A stretch of 54,379 nucleotides of DNA from CAIPFQ01 sp964641775 (GCA_964641775.1 CAZXLK010000002.1:1-54379); one strand, 5' to 3'. Shown: positions 31,485-40,376, numbered from the stretch's first letter. Translations and numbers: made by a program. Notes: generated by a model from the letters alone, not told the origin.

Positions 31485-31910
31485 TTATTTGAGGTACTCG
31501 ATGTAACAAGTTGGGGCGTTGTCCCCTACTCTGTCACTTAAGCGGATGATCCTTGTATAGCCACCCTTTCGCCCCTCAAATCGAGCGCGCAGTTCGCCAA
31601 AGAGCTTATCAATGACTAAGCGATCTTTCGTATAAGAGCCCTTATCGCCCGCCTTTGCTTTGCGCGCATCTTTAGTGGTTAAAGGATTGAATGAGACTCG
31701 CATCTGAGAGATTGCGTTCCTTTTTGCTGCGAGTGTGTTTTTCTTAGCCATGGTAATCAGGCGATCCGCATGTCTTCTCAGCTCTTTTGCTTTAACAACA
31801 GTCGTTTCAATGCGCTCGCTTTCAACTAAAGATTTTAACATATTCGCGATCATCGCGCGACGATGTGAGCCTGTACGCCCTACTTTAAACGTGTGTTTTC
31901 CGTGTCTCAT
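31485..31910 (-). CDS. rplQ: 50S ribosomal protein L17
   Basis: The 141-residue product starts MRHGKHTFKVGRTGSHRRAM, the hallmark of L17, and has the later TKDRLVIDKLFGELRARFEG region. It is some 15-20 residues longer than many bacterial L17 proteins, mainly at the C-terminal end (SDRVGDNAPTCYIEYLK). Its ATG overlaps the rpoA stop by 4 bp, and it is the last gene of the ribosomal superoperon before the gapA promoter. Confidence 0.97.
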   Translation of the reverse strand: MRHGKHTFKVGRTGSHRRAMIANMLKSLVESERIETTVVKAKELRRHADRLITMAKKNTLAAKRNAISQMRVSFNPLTTKDARKAKAGDKGSYTKDRLVIDKLFGELRARFEGRKGGYTRIIRLSDRVGDNAPTCYIEYLK

Positions 31911-33007
31911 ACTTCAACGGGTCCCATTTTTTCTTGGTTGTAGTTTTGGATGATCTGTCGAATGTTATCTCGGTTGATGCCATATTTGCTAAGATCCATT
32001 CCTAAAGAAAGTCCAAGCTCATCCAATTTTTGCTTAATTTCGGTAAGAGATTTTTTACCGAAATTGCGGAATCGGAGCATATCGCTCTCCGGCATGACCA
32101 CCAATTCACCAATTGTATCAATATTTGCTGCCGCTAAACAATTTGTAGATCTGACAGAAAGCTCAATCTCATTGATTTTCAAAGCCAATTTGGAAAGAAT
32201 TTCATCTCGATCTCGGTTAACCTGCATCTCCCCCTTATCAAAGAAAATCGTATGGGTTTTGACTTGGTCAAAAATTTGGAAATGGAGAATTCCAATTTGA
32301 GCAGAAAACGCAAGGGCTTCTGCCGGTGTAATTCTACCATCGGTTGTGACTTCAAAGATCAACCGATCAAAGTCTGTGTCTTGTCCAACTCGGGTATTTT
32401 CTACATAGTAGTTCACAAGCCGCACAGGTGAAAAAGATGAATCCATCACAATTTCATCGACTTGGATTTCAAATGTAGAATGGCGCTCGGAAGGGACATA
32501 TCCTCTTCCCGCAGCTATTCGAATATCAATCCGTTTGGTCATAGGCTTTGTGATCGTTAAAATATGATGATCGGGATTGACCATTTCATACTCGGAATTC
32601 TTCATCAAATCTTTCAACGTGACCCGATATTCCCCTTCCCCTTTTTCGATCATCTCATCCGTGATATCAAGGTTTTTTGTAATAAGGCGAACTTCTCTTG
32701 GATTAGGCTCTTCACCGGATGTAAGCCTACGAAGTAATGTCCCTTTCAAGTTTAAAATGATATGTGTCATATCTTCGATGACGCCATCAATTGCCATGTA
32801 TTCGTGAGGCACTCCTTCAATCCGTACAGACACGATTGCAGGCGCTTCTAAAGAAGCGAGCATAATTCTGCGAAGGGAATTGCCGACGGTATGACCAAAT
32901 CCACGTTCAAACGGCTCTATGATGAACCTGGCAAACGTCCTGCTTTGCGTAGCCTCGTCTAACTTGATTTTCTCCGGCATTTCAAATTTGCCATACTTAA
33001 CGCTCAT
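31907..33007 (-). CDS. rpoA: RNA polymerase alpha subunit
   Basis: This 366-residue subunit nucleates the assembly of RNA polymerase. The N-terminal assembly domain is recognisable by FIIEPFERGFGHTVGNSLRR (about 28-47) and EVTTDGRITPAEAL. The C-terminal DNA- and activator-binding domain starts near EIELSVRSTNCLAAANI and ends with a helix-hairpin-helix (FRNFGKKSLTEIKQKLDELG). It is about 35 residues longer than the E. coli subunit, mostly in the linker and C-terminal tail. It overlaps rplQ by 4 bp and follows rpsK by 23 bp, the usual order. Confidence 0.98.
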   Translation of the reverse strand: MSVKYGKFEMPEKIKLDEATQSRTFARFIIEPFERGFGHTVGNSLRRIMLASLEAPAIVSVRIEGVPHEYMAIDGVIEDMTHIILNLKGTLLRRLTSGEEPNPREVRLITKNLDITDEMIEKGEGEYRVTLKDLMKNSEYEMVNPDHHILTITKPMTKRIDIRIAAGRGYVPSERHSTFEIQVDEIVMDSSFSPVRLVNYYVENTRVGQDTDFDRLIFEVTTDGRITPAEALAFSAQIGILHFQIFDQVKTHTIFFDKGEMQVNRDRDEILSKLALKINEIELSVRSTNCLAAANIDTIGELVVMPESDMLRFRNFGKKSLTEIKQKLDELGLSLGMDLSKYGINRDNIRQIIQNYNQEKMGPVEV

Positions 33008-33030
33008 TACATTCTCCCAAGTTCATTTAT

Positions 33031-33447
33031 TTAGACACGCCTTCTTTTACGAGGCCGGCATCCATTGTGCGGTACAGGTGTCGTATCTCGAATCACACTA
33101 ATTGCAAGTCCTGCGCTTTGCAAACCGCGCACCGCTGATTCCCGTCCTGCTCCAGGTCCGCTCAAATTGACTTCGCATTCCTTCATTCCATAGCCGAGAG
33201 CATCTCTTGCGGCATTTTGCGCTGCAACAGTTGCAGCAAAAGCAGAAGATTTTCTCGATCCGGAAAAATTGGACTTCCCGGCAGAGGACCAAGAAATGAC
33301 ATTCCCTGCTAAATCGGTGATCGAAACAATCGTGTTATTAAATGTTGCCCTTACGTGTGCGATTCCAGATGGTACATTGCGAACGATCTTCTTTTTAACT
33401 CTAACATTCGCTTTCTTTGGAGGCGCTTTTTGTTCTTGCTTCGCCAA
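33031..33447 (-). CDS. rpsK: 30S ribosomal protein S11
   Basis: A 138-residue protein with the S11 core: IAHVRATFNNTIVSITDLAG, SSAFAATVAAQNAARDALGY, SGPGAGRESAVRGLQSAGL, and the C-terminal HNGCRPRKRRRV. S11 sits on the 30S platform near the mRNA exit. The N-terminus has a basic extension (KQEQKAPPKKANVRVKKKI). It lies between rpsM and rpoA as expected. Confidence 0.98.
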   Translation of the reverse strand: MAKQEQKAPPKKANVRVKKKIVRNVPSGIAHVRATFNNTIVSITDLAGNVISWSSAGKSNFSGSRKSSAFAATVAAQNAARDALGYGMKECEVNLSGPGAGRESAVRGLQSAGLAISVIRDTTPVPHNGCRPRKRRRV

Positions 33448-33463
33448 GGGGTGTCTCCTCTAA

Positions 33464-33832
33464 TTAAATTTTCTTATTTGCAACTGTCTTGCGTTTGCCT
33501 TTTCGCGTGCGTGAATTTGTACGCGTTCTTTGGCCACGGACCGGAAGACCAAGGCGATGCCTCATTCCACGGTAGCAATGAATTCCAATCAATCGCTTAA
33601 TGTTGTTTTGGATTTGCCGTCTAAGGTCTCCCTCAACAACATATTCGCTGGATAGCGTTGCATTCAGCTGCGCAATATGATCCTCGTTCAGGTCGCGGGC
33701 CCTCATATTCTTATCCAAACCAAGCTTTTCAATCACCTGGTTCGAAAGCTTTCTCCCAATCCCGTAGATATAGGTCAAGCTGATTTCCAATCGCTTATTG
33801 GGGGGGATATCAATTCCAATTACTCTAGGCAT
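33464..33832 (-). CDS. rpsM: 30S ribosomal protein S13
   Basis: A 122-residue protein with the S13 pattern: RVIGIDIPPNKRLEISLTYI followed by YGIGRKLSNQVIEKLGL, and a C-terminal GQRTRTNSRTRKGKRKTVAN. S13 contacts the 50S subunit and P-site tRNA in the 30S head. It lies between secY and rpsK. In many bacteria rpmJ and infA precede it; neither is present here. Confidence 0.98.
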   Translation of the reverse strand: MPRVIGIDIPPNKRLEISLTYIYGIGRKLSNQVIEKLGLDKNMRARDLNEDHIAQLNATLSSEYVVEGDLRRQIQNNIKRLIGIHCYRGMRHRLGLPVRGQRTRTNSRTRKGKRKTVANKKI

Positions 33833-33878
33833 ATTTTGTCCTTAAAAATAACATACAAACTTGTTAATGTCCAATGGG

Positions 33879-35249
33879 TTATCTCCCTCTCAGCCGCCCC
33901 TTAGTCATGAAGCCATCATACCTTTTCATAAGTAGATGAGACTCAATCTGTTTTGTCGTATCCAGGATCACGCCGACGAGGATGAGAAGCGATGTACCAC
34001 CAAAAAATTGACTTATATTGGCATCAACCCCCATCAAACGTCCAACGAGGGTGGGCAAAATCGCAATAATTGCTAAAAAAATTGCTCCTATCAGGGTAAT
34101 GCGACTCATTGTCTGTTCAAGAAAATCTTGAGTTGGCTTGCCCTGCCGGATCCCGGGGATAAAGGCCCCATTTTTCTTCATATCAGAAGCAATCTGGTCC
34201 GGTTTAAATTGTGTCGAGGTCCAAAAGTAGGTAAAGGCTAAAATCAAGAAAACATAGATACACAAATAGACCCATGAGCCAGGTGAAAGATAATTTGAAA
34301 GCTGCCCCATCCAGGTCCCTTTGCCGATAAATTGGCCAATCGATGCAGGGAACATCAGAAACGTTGAGGCAAAGATCACAGGGATGACCCCTGCATAATT
34401 TAATTTTAAAGGAATGTGGGATGTCCCACCTTGCACTTCATGTCTACCAACGATGCGGCGGGCATATTGAAGGGGGATCCTTCTTTGACCTTGGATCACC
34501 AAAATCGTTCCAATCGTGATCAGAACATACAAGGTGCAGAGGACCAAAAGGGTAGCAAAAGAGAGCTGTCCTTGCTGCTGAGATTCGAGATTCAATTGTT
34601 GGATAATCGATCCGATCATGCTGGGAAAAGAGGATAAAATTCCCACTGCGATGATCAAGCTAATCCCATTTCCCACTCCCTTTTCAGTGATTTGTTCTCC
34701 AATCCACATGAGAAAAAGGGTGCCGGCAGTCATGGTAACCATAACAATCATGTAAAAAAGCCACGGCACTCCTAAAATCTGCATATCAAAGAGATGAGGC
34801 ACAATGATGCCGGGCGATGAAAAATTGATTCGGACTGCATATCCTGCTAAAAGGCAAGATTGGAATAGAGCAAGAGCAAGAGTTGAAAGACGGGTCCATT
34901 TGGATAGTTTTCTTCTCCCTTGATCCGGACTTTCCCGGATTTCCCTTTGCATTGATGGAATAAGGGTAATTAAAAGCTGCATGATGATCGATGCAGAGAT
35001 ATAAGGGACAACGCCGAGAGCAAGAACAGTCATTTTCGCAAATGCGCCGCCGGAAAAAATATCAAAGAGTTGAAAAAGGTTTTGTCCCCCCCCAGAGGCA
35101 TGTTTAAATAAGCTAGTTGCAACATCGCCATTGACCCCGGGAACCGGAATATATGTTCCAATTCGGCACACCACAAGAAGCATGAAGGTATTATAGATTT
35201 TGTTCTTAAGTTCCGGAATGGAAAAAATGCGGCGAATTGCTTCTATCAT
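33879..35249 (-). CDS. secY: Protein translocase subunit SecY
   Basis: A 456-residue membrane protein with ten predicted helices that forms the Sec channel. Recognisable parts are IPVPGVNGDV near residue 33, the plug region SGGAFAKMTVLALGVVPYIS, RRIPLQYARRIVGRHEVQGG in the cytoplasmic loop, and the C-terminal SHLLMKRYDGFMTKGRLRGR. It is required to export the lipoprotein, peptidase, secretin and chaperone precursors seen elsewhere in the window. It overlaps rplO by 4 bp. No adk or map gene follows, as in Chlamydia. Confidence 0.98.
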   Translation of the reverse strand: MIEAIRRIFSIPELKNKIYNTFMLLVVCRIGTYIPVPGVNGDVATSLFKHASGGGQNLFQLFDIFSGGAFAKMTVLALGVVPYISASIIMQLLITLIPSMQREIRESPDQGRRKLSKWTRLSTLALALFQSCLLAGYAVRINFSSPGIIVPHLFDMQILGVPWLFYMIVMVTMTAGTLFLMWIGEQITEKGVGNGISLIIAVGILSSFPSMIGSIIQQLNLESQQQGQLSFATLLVLCTLYVLITIGTILVIQGQRRIPLQYARRIVGRHEVQGGTSHIPLKLNYAGVIPVIFASTFLMFPASIGQFIGKGTWMGQLSNYLSPGSWVYLCIYVFLILAFTYFWTSTQFKPDQIASDMKKNGAFIPGIRQGKPTQDFLEQTMSRITLIGAIFLAIIAILPTLVGRLMGVDANISQFFGGTSLLILVGVILDTTKQIESHLLMKRYDGFMTKGRLRGR

Positions 35250-35701
35250 TTAACAGCCGTAAATGAAATCTTTTTATCTTGGATTTTCTTCAGTGCGCCC
35301 GCAGAGATAGCATGCGCTTCAATGGTAACTTTTTTTGTAAGTTCCCCATTTGCTAAAATTTTAATTCCTCCGGGAAGACGTCGAGAGATCAATCTTTTTT
35401 CTCGAAGGGTTGCCATATTAACGGTCTCCCCATCTTGATAATAGGCTTCAATCTTTGCTAACGTGATGGCTTGTGAAGGTTTAACAAATCTTCCACGAGT
35501 AAATCCTCGGATAGGGAGTTTCCGATAAAGAGGAACTTGACCCCCCTCATATCCAAAACGTTTGCGATATCCTTGACGTGCGCTATCTCCTTTTCCACCT
35601 CGTCCGCAGGTTTCCCCTCTTCCGGATCCAATTCCCCGTCCAATTCTCTGCACTCTTTTTGGAGGCCGCGATGTATCTTTTAATTGAGATAAATCAATCA
35701 T
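35246..35701 (-). CDS. rplO: 50S ribosomal protein L15
   Basis: A 151-residue protein with the glycine/arginine-rich L15 start (RVQRIGRGIGSGRGETCGRG then GKGDSARQGY), FEGGQ-type VPLYRKLPIRGF, and a C-terminal KVTIEAHAISAGALKKIQ. It overlaps rpsE by 8 bp upstream and secY by 4 bp downstream. rpmD (L30), which lies between rpsE and rplO in many bacteria, is absent, as in chlamydiae. Confidence 0.98.
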   Translation of the reverse strand: MIDLSQLKDTSRPPKRVQRIGRGIGSGRGETCGRGGKGDSARQGYRKRFGYEGGQVPLYRKLPIRGFTRGRFVKPSQAITLAKIEAYYQDGETVNMATLREKRLISRRLPGGIKILANGELTKKVTIEAHAISAGALKKIQDKKISFTAVK

Positions 35702-36203
35702 GATGCTTCCTCTCTCGCTGTGCGAGATATTTGCTTCGGTTTTTCAGTTGGCGAAACGCCTTAAAGGTAGCTCTGACCAAATTCAATGGATTGCTCGATC
35801 CCAAACTTTTTGCAATCACATCTTTAACGCCGCCAAGCTCTAATACTGAACGGACTTTTGAACCTGCTACAATTCCGGTTCCGGCGCCTGCAGGTTTTAA
35901 AAGAATGATTGCTCCATCCCAGTCGACATGGACAGCATGAGGAATCGTAGATTCTTCCATTTCGATCGTATAGATATTTTTTCTCGCTGCTTCAGATCCT
36001 TTACGGATAGCATCAGACACCTCATTTGCTTTGGCATAGCCATAGCCTACGTGTCCTTGCCCATCGCCAACGAGAATTAAAGCGGAAAAGCTAAATTTCC
36101 TTCCCCCTTTCACTACTTTTGCACAACGATTGATATAGAGAACTTTTTCCTCAAATTCCGTTCCAAAATCTTCCTGGCGTTTTCTATCTGGGTTTTTTGC
36201 CAT
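35694..36203 (-). CDS. rpsE: 30S ribosomal protein S5
   Basis: A 169-residue protein with the double-stranded RNA-binding-like S5 N-terminal domain (EFEEKVLYINRCAKVVKGGR, FSALILVGDGQGHVGYGYAK) and the C-terminal GTGIVAGSKVRSVLELGGVK and SLGSSNPLNLVRATFKA. S5 lines the mRNA entry site and affects decoding accuracy. It lies 9 bp after rplR and overlaps rplO by 8 bp. Confidence 0.98.
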   Translation of the reverse strand: MAKNPDRKRQEDFGTEFEEKVLYINRCAKVVKGGRKFSFSALILVGDGQGHVGYGYAKANEVSDAIRKGSEAARKNIYTIEMEESTIPHAVHVDWDGAIILLKPAGAGTGIVAGSKVRSVLELGGVKDVIAKSLGSSNPLNLVRATFKAFRQLKNRSKYLAQRERKHHD

Positions 36204-36212
36204 TTTTTTTCC

Positions 36213-36572
36213 TTAGAATTGTAAACCTGCATCGCGAGCGCTTGTAGCTAGCTCTGCGATAATTCCATGATATTTATAACGGCCGCGATCAAAAAGAACC
36301 GATTTGATTCCTGATGATTTCGCAAGCTCTGCAATTTGCTTTCCAATAGCTTGAGCTGTCTCTTTCGATTTACGGGCTTTAATCCCTTTCGATAGAGTTC
36401 CAACACCGGCTATCGTGACTTTTTTATCATCATCAATCAATTGGGCATAAAGATGCGCATTTGTTTTTGATACAGAAAGCCGAGGCCGCACTGCTGTTCC
36501 ATGAATTGTCTTGCGGACCCTTTTCATTCTTTTTGCTCGTGCAACCGCACGTTTTGTTTTTGCATTATCCAT
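36213..36572 (-). CDS. rplR: 50S ribosomal protein L18
   Basis: A 119-residue 5S rRNA-binding protein. It shows the family's RPRLSVSKTNAHLYAQLIDD (about 30-49), IGKQIAELAKSSGIKSVLFD and the C-terminal RGRYKYHGIIAELATSARDA-GLQF. Length is normal. It sits between rplF and rpsE, with 7- and 9-bp gaps. Confidence 0.98.
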   Translation of the reverse strand: MDNAKTKRAVARAKRMKRVRKTIHGTAVRPRLSVSKTNAHLYAQLIDDDKKVTIAGVGTLSKGIKARKSKETAQAIGKQIAELAKSSGIKSVLFDRGRYKYHGIIAELATSARDAGLQF

Positions 36573-36579
36573 AAATCAT

Positions 36580-37134
36580 TTAAGGTGCTGTTTTGCCTTT
36601 AGCTGCCTTTCCTTCTTTCTTGCGGACATATTCATTTTCATAGCGGATTCCCTTGCCTTTATAAGGTTCAGGGGGTTTCACAGCTCGAACCGAAGCTGCA
36701 AATTGTCCTACTTCTCTTTTGTCGCTTCCTTTAATGACTATGAGAGTGCCCTTTTCAACCGTAACCTGAATCGACTTAGGAATGAGTTTAAATGTCGGAT
36801 GAGAAAACCCTACGCTTAAATCGAGCTTATTGCCTGAAATGTTAGCGCGGTATCCAACGCCGATCATTGTAAGACGTACTTCAAACCCTTCAGTTACACC
36901 TTCAATATGATTTCTCAAAAGAGTGCGGAAGAGGCCGTGCAAAGCGCTTTGAGGCATGACTTTCTCATCCCTTTCAAGAAGGGCAGCATCTCCATCCATT
37001 TTCAAACTAAGTCCTAAAGGAAGTTGCAGACTAAGAGTCCCTTTTGGCCCTTTGACTTGAACTGTTCTGTCTGGTCCAGCTTTAACTTCGACCCCTTTAG
37101 GCACTGCTACCGGTGCTTTTCCCAATCTAGACAT
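36580..37134 (-). CDS. rplF: 50S ribosomal protein L6
   Basis: A 184-residue protein with the two related L6 domains: MSRLGKAPVAVPKGVEVKAG, GPKGTLSLQLPLG in the first, and RLTMIGVGYRANISGNKLDL and the C-terminal KPPEPYKGKGIRYENEYVRK in the second. L6 sits near the factor-binding centre of the 50S subunit. The C-terminal tail is Lys-rich. It follows rpsH by 12 bp. Confidence 0.98.
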   Translation of the reverse strand: MSRLGKAPVAVPKGVEVKAGPDRTVQVKGPKGTLSLQLPLGLSLKMDGDAALLERDEKVMPQSALHGLFRTLLRNHIEGVTEGFEVRLTMIGVGYRANISGNKLDLSVGFSHPTFKLIPKSIQVTVEKGTLIVIKGSDKREVGQFAASVRAVKPPEPYKGKGIRYENEYVRKKEGKAAKGKTAP

Positions 37135-37146
37135 ATCTCAATCCTT

Positions 37147-37539
37147 TTACCAAACCATACAAAGAAGTTCGCCGCCCACTTTCAAACCGCGAGCTGTTTC
37201 TCCATCTAAAATCCCTTTCGGAGTAGATAGAATACAAACACCCATGCCATTAAATACTCGAGGGATGCTCTTATAGCCAATGTACCTGCGAAGTCCCGAT
37301 GTCGAAATCCGTTTCAAGTTATGGATCACTGACTCTCGATCCTTCGTATATCGCAAAAACACCCGCATTTTAAATTTCTCTTCATTAACCAAGAAATTTT
37401 CAATAAATCCGTGGTCTCTCAATAGTTCTAAAATTTTGACTTTGTTTTTACTAAAACCCAGGTCCACAAATCTGTGCTGAGCACCTTTTGCATTTCGAAT
37501 CTTTGTCAAAAGCTCAGCAATGGGATCATTAAATGGCAT
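37147..37539 (-). CDS. rpsH: 30S ribosomal protein S8
   Basis: A 130-residue protein with the S8 landmarks DPIAELLTKIRNA near the start, and the C-terminal RRYIGYKSIPRVFNGMGVCI followed by LSTPKGILDGETAR. S8 binds 16S rRNA helix 21 and in many bacteria autoregulates this operon. rpsN (S14), often located between rplE and rpsH, is absent here. Confidence 0.98.
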   Translation of the reverse strand: MPFNDPIAELLTKIRNAKGAQHRFVDLGFSKNKVKILELLRDHGFIENFLVNEEKFKMRVFLRYTKDRESVIHNLKRISTSGLRRYIGYKSIPRVFNGMGVCILSTPKGILDGETARGLKVGGELLCMVW

Positions 37540-37553
37540 ATTTTTCCTTTCTC

Positions 37554-38087
37554 CTACTTAAACGGAAATCCCAGTAAAGTGAGCAGTTCGACGCTATCTT
37601 CGTCGTTTTTCGCAGAAGTGACAATTGTCACATTCATCCCCTGCGTTCTTTTCACTTTATCAAGGTTAATTTCAGGGTAAATCTGTTGATCAGTAAGGCC
37701 AAAGCTGAAATTTCCTCTTCCATCGCATTTTTTACCAAATCCGCGAAAGTCGCGAATTCTCGGCGCAACAATGTTGCAAAATCGATCAATAAAATCATAC
37801 ATCCGTTTTCCGCGTAAAGTTACCATCAACCCAACCGGCTGATCTTCCCGTAATTTAAAATTTGAAATCGCTTTTTTCGCGCGGGTAACTATTGGCTTTT
37901 GCCCTGACAGCAATGCGAGCTCTTCGCTATGCTCTTGGATCGCATTCTTGTCCTTTAATCCCTCGCCTAGTCCCATGCTAATGACAATTTTTTTAAGCGA
38001 TGGGAACGACATCACATTTCTAGCTGGATGCCGATTTTTCAGCTCCGGAAGGACAACTTCTTTAAATTTTTGATACAATCTTGACAT
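37554..38087 (-). CDS. rplE: 50S ribosomal protein L5
   Basis: A 177-residue protein that binds 5S rRNA and contacts the P-site tRNA. Landmarks are VMSFPSLKKIVISMGLGEGL, the SGQKPIVTRAKKAISNFKLR segment, GLMVTLRGKRMYDFIDR and the C-terminal KVKRTQGMNVTIVTSAKNDE. The normal length and position after rplX support the call. Confidence 0.98.
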   Translation of the reverse strand: MSRLYQKFKEVVLPELKNRHPARNVMSFPSLKKIVISMGLGEGLKDKNAIQEHSEELALLSGQKPIVTRAKKAISNFKLREDQPVGLMVTLRGKRMYDFIDRFCNIVAPRIRDFRGFGKKCDGRGNFSFGLTDQQIYPEINLDKVKRTQGMNVTIVTSAKNDEDSVELLTLLGFPFK

Positions 38088-38099
38088 GGTTCCTTACTC

Positions 38100-38435
38100 T
38101 TATGCGGGTTTTTTTACACCGCGATACACTATTTCCTTCTTATCTTTGGCGAAGACTAGTTCCCTTTCTCCACCCTTTTTTTCTTGTCTTACTTTGACTT
38201 TGAAAATCTTGCCGTCTTTATCGCAAAGGGCAACGTTCGATATATGGATCGGCACTTCCATTTCTACAATGCGGGCGCCTTGGCTTTGCTGTGACCTGCG
38301 AAGATGTTTTTTGCGGATATTCACCCCTTTGACCAAGACTCTTTCTTCCAATCTCTTTAGTACCTCACCCATCTGGCCTCTGTCATTGCCTGCAAGAACC
38401 TTTACAGTGTCTCCTTTTCGAATCCATTTGCTCAT
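38100..38435 (-). CDS. rplX: 50S ribosomal protein L24
   Basis: A 111-residue KOW-domain protein (KGDTVKVLAGNDRGQMGEVL, about 7-26) that initiates 50S assembly. The central RVLVKGVNIRKKHLRRSQQS is typical. It lies between rplN (2-bp gap) and rplE (12-bp gap). The C-terminal tail (RGVKKPA) is short and basic. Confidence 0.98.
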   Translation of the reverse strand: MSKWIRKGDTVKVLAGNDRGQMGEVLKRLEERVLVKGVNIRKKHLRRSQQSQGARIVEMEVPIHISNVALCDKDGKIFKVKVRQEKKGGERELVFAKDKKEIVYRGVKKPA

Positions 38436-38437
38436 TG

Positions 38438-38806
38438 TTAAATTACCTCTGGTGCTAACGAACTAATTTTTATAAACCCTCTGTCTCTCACTTCTCGGGC
38501 AATCGGACCAAAAATACGGGTCCCTCTTGGGTTATTCTTATCATCGATAAGCACGCCACTATTGTCATAAAATTTGAGCATAGATCCATCGGATCTTCGA
38601 ATGGAGCCTTTTGTCCTTACAATCACTGCTTTGACAACTTCGCCTTTTTTGACAGCCCCTTTAGGATCTGCTTCTTTCACGGAACATACAATGATATCTC
38701 CCACATGGGCATAACGTCTGCGGGATCCGCCAAGCACTTTGAAGCACTTGATTTTTTTGGCTCCGGTATTATCGGCAACTTCAAGCTCTGTTTCTTGTTG
38801 AATCAT
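38438..38806 (-). CDS. rplN: 50S ribosomal protein L14
   Basis: A 122-residue protein beginning MIQQETELEVADNTGAKKIK, with GDIIVCSVKEADPKGAVKKG and the C-terminal NNPRGTRIFGPIAREVRDRG, all diagnostic for L14. It forms an inter-subunit bridge. The start overlaps the rpsQ stop by 4 bp. Confidence 0.98.
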   Translation of the reverse strand: MIQQETELEVADNTGAKKIKCFKVLGGSRRRYAHVGDIIVCSVKEADPKGAVKKGEVVKAVIVRTKGSIRRSDGSMLKFYDNSGVLIDDKNNPRGTRIFGPIAREVRDRGFIKISSLAPEVI

Positions 38807-39060
38807 GCTTTTACCTCAGCAACTCGCCATCGCTTCAATTTAGAAAGAGGCCTTGTTTCTACAATGCGTACAACTTGTCCCACTTCCAAAGCATCGCTTT
38901 CGTCATGTGCATAATATTTTTTCTTTCGTTCAAAAACTTTTGCATACCGAGGATGCCGTATTTTCCGTTTTACTTCCACAGTCACGGTCTTATCCATCTT
39001 ATTAGAGATCACAGTCCCTAAATGTTCTTTCCTTTTCCCGCTATGTTTTGCTGTTTCCAT
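38803..39060 (-). CDS. rpsQ: 30S ribosomal protein S17
   Basis: An 85-residue OB-fold protein that organises 16S rRNA early in assembly. It carries LGTVISNKMDKTVTVEVKRK and HPRYAKVFERKKKYYAHDES, then VGQVVRIVETRPLSKLKRWR, as in S17. It directly abuts rpmC with no gap and overlaps rplN by 4 bp. Confidence 0.97.
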   Translation of the reverse strand: METAKHSGKRKEHLGTVISNKMDKTVTVEVKRKIRHPRYAKVFERKKKYYAHDESDALEVGQVVRIVETRPLSKLKRWRVAEVKA

Positions 39061-39288
39061 TTACGCCTCCGCTGCTTTTGCCGTGGGGCTTTTCTTTTGG
39101 GTGAGCATGGTTAAAATTCTCGCTTTTTCTTTTCTCATAGCTTTTAAACGGTGCGGTTTTTCGATCTTCCGATTCCAGGAAAGCTCATTGCGCATTGCAA
39201 AAATTTCTTTGTCCAATTCAAGAAGAGCTTCCATCATCGATTTTTCCGACTCGTCCTTCCAATCTTTCTTTTTTTTCTTTTTCGCCAT
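39061..39288 (-). CDS. rpmC: 50S ribosomal protein L29
   Basis: A 75-residue helical protein located at the nascent-chain exit. The L29 core is ALLELDKEIFAMRNELSWNR then KPHRLKAMRKEKARILTMLT. It has a Lys-rich N-terminal extension (AKKKKKKDWKDESEKSM) and a C-terminal tail not found in compact L29s. The position between rplP and rpsQ settles the identity. Confidence 0.93.
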   Translation of the reverse strand: MAKKKKKKDWKDESEKSMMEALLELDKEIFAMRNELSWNRKIEKPHRLKAMRKEKARILTMLTQKKSPTAKAAEA

Positions 39289-39290
39289 AA

Positions 39291-39710
39291 TTATACCTTT
39301 TCCACTCGGTCGACAAATTTTGTCCTAACAGGAAGCTTCGCAGCAGCAAGTCTCAAAGCATTTTGCGCCTCTTCCCTCGTAACACCGCCAACTTCAAAAA
39401 GAATCCTTCCCGGTCTAACTGGCGCTACATAATGATCGGGAGCTCCTTTTCCGGTACCCATTCGAGTTTCCGCCGGTTTTTTTGAAACCGGTTTATCTGG
39501 AAAAATTCGGATCCAGACTTGTCCTTTTCTACTAAACGTTCGGCTAATCGTCACACGGCAAGCCTCAATCTGCTGAGCTGTAATCCAGCAGCGATCCAAT
39601 GACTGCATTCCAAATTCGCCAAATTCAACAAAATTTCCTGCTTTGGAAAGGCCGGTCATTTTCCCTTTTTGCTGTTTTCTATATTTGGTCTTTTTTGGAC
39701 TTAAAGACAT
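39291..39710 (-). CDS. rplP: 50S ribosomal protein L16
   Basis: A 139-residue protein with the L16 landmarks PKKTKYRKQQKGKMTG, FGEFGMQSLDRCWITAQQIE, VWIRIFPDKPVSKKPAETRM followed by GTGKGAPDHYVAPVRPGRIL. L16 helps position tRNAs in the A and P sites. Only 2 bp separate it from rpsC and from rpmC. Confidence 0.98.
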   Translation of the reverse strand: MSLSPKKTKYRKQQKGKMTGLSKAGNFVEFGEFGMQSLDRCWITAQQIEACRVTISRTFSRKGQVWIRIFPDKPVSKKPAETRMGTGKGAPDHYVAPVRPGRILFEVGGVTREEAQNALRLAAAKLPVRTKFVDRVEKV

Positions 39711-39712
39711 GT

Positions 39713-40369
39713 TTATCCTCCCACCGCAGCTTTAGCGGGAACGAGGACATCTTCGCCGCGATTGATCCAAACTTTTACACCGATCGAACCATAGGTTGTT
39801 TCCGCTCTTCCATGGGCATAATCGATATCGGCTCTCAGCGTATGCAAAGGAATGCGACCTTCTTTATACCATTCGACGCGAGCAATTTCAGCGCCGCCAA
39901 TTCTTCCCGAAATCTGAACCTTAATTCCGGCAGCACCTGCATCCATCGATGTTTGCATCGCCTTTTTCAATACACGGCGGAAAGGAATTCGTCTTTCGAG
40001 CTGTTTTGCAATCCCATCGGCTACCAGTTTAGCATCGAGATCGGGTCTTTTGATCTCTTCCACTTCAATCCAAATCTCTTTGCCGGTGAGATGTTTCAAA
40101 TCATTTTTTAAAACATCGATTTCCGCCCCTTTTTTCCCGATGACAAGGCCCGGTCTGGATGTGATGATTGTAACTTCAATTTTGCCGCTCATCCGTTTGA
40201 TTTGGAAACGGGAGGCTCCTTGGCATGCACTCTTTGGCAATAAATACTGACGGATCTTCCGATCTTCGCCAATCAGCCCGCCAAATTCTTGTTTATTTGC
40301 AAACCAATTCGATAACCAGCGCTTGCGGCGCACTAAGCGAAATCCAATCGGCGATACTTTTTGTCCCAT
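39713..40369 (-). CDS. rpsC: 30S ribosomal protein S3
   Basis: A 218-residue protein with a KH domain (TSRPGLVIGKKGAEIDVLKN, about 71-90) and the C-terminal S3 domain (GIKVQISGRIGGAEIARVEW, GRIPLHTLRADIDYAHGRAE, GSIGVKVWINRGEDVL). It helps unwind mRNA at the entry site. It lies 7 bp after rplV. The length is typical, with no long tail. Confidence 0.98.
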   Translation of the reverse strand: MGQKVSPIGFRLVRRKRWLSNWFANKQEFGGLIGEDRKIRQYLLPKSACQGASRFQIKRMSGKIEVTIITSRPGLVIGKKGAEIDVLKNDLKHLTGKEIWIEVEEIKRPDLDAKLVADGIAKQLERRIPFRRVLKKAMQTSMDAGAAGIKVQISGRIGGAEIARVEWYKEGRIPLHTLRADIDYAHGRAETTYGSIGVKVWINRGEDVLVPAKAAVGG

Positions 40370-40376
40370 GTCTCCT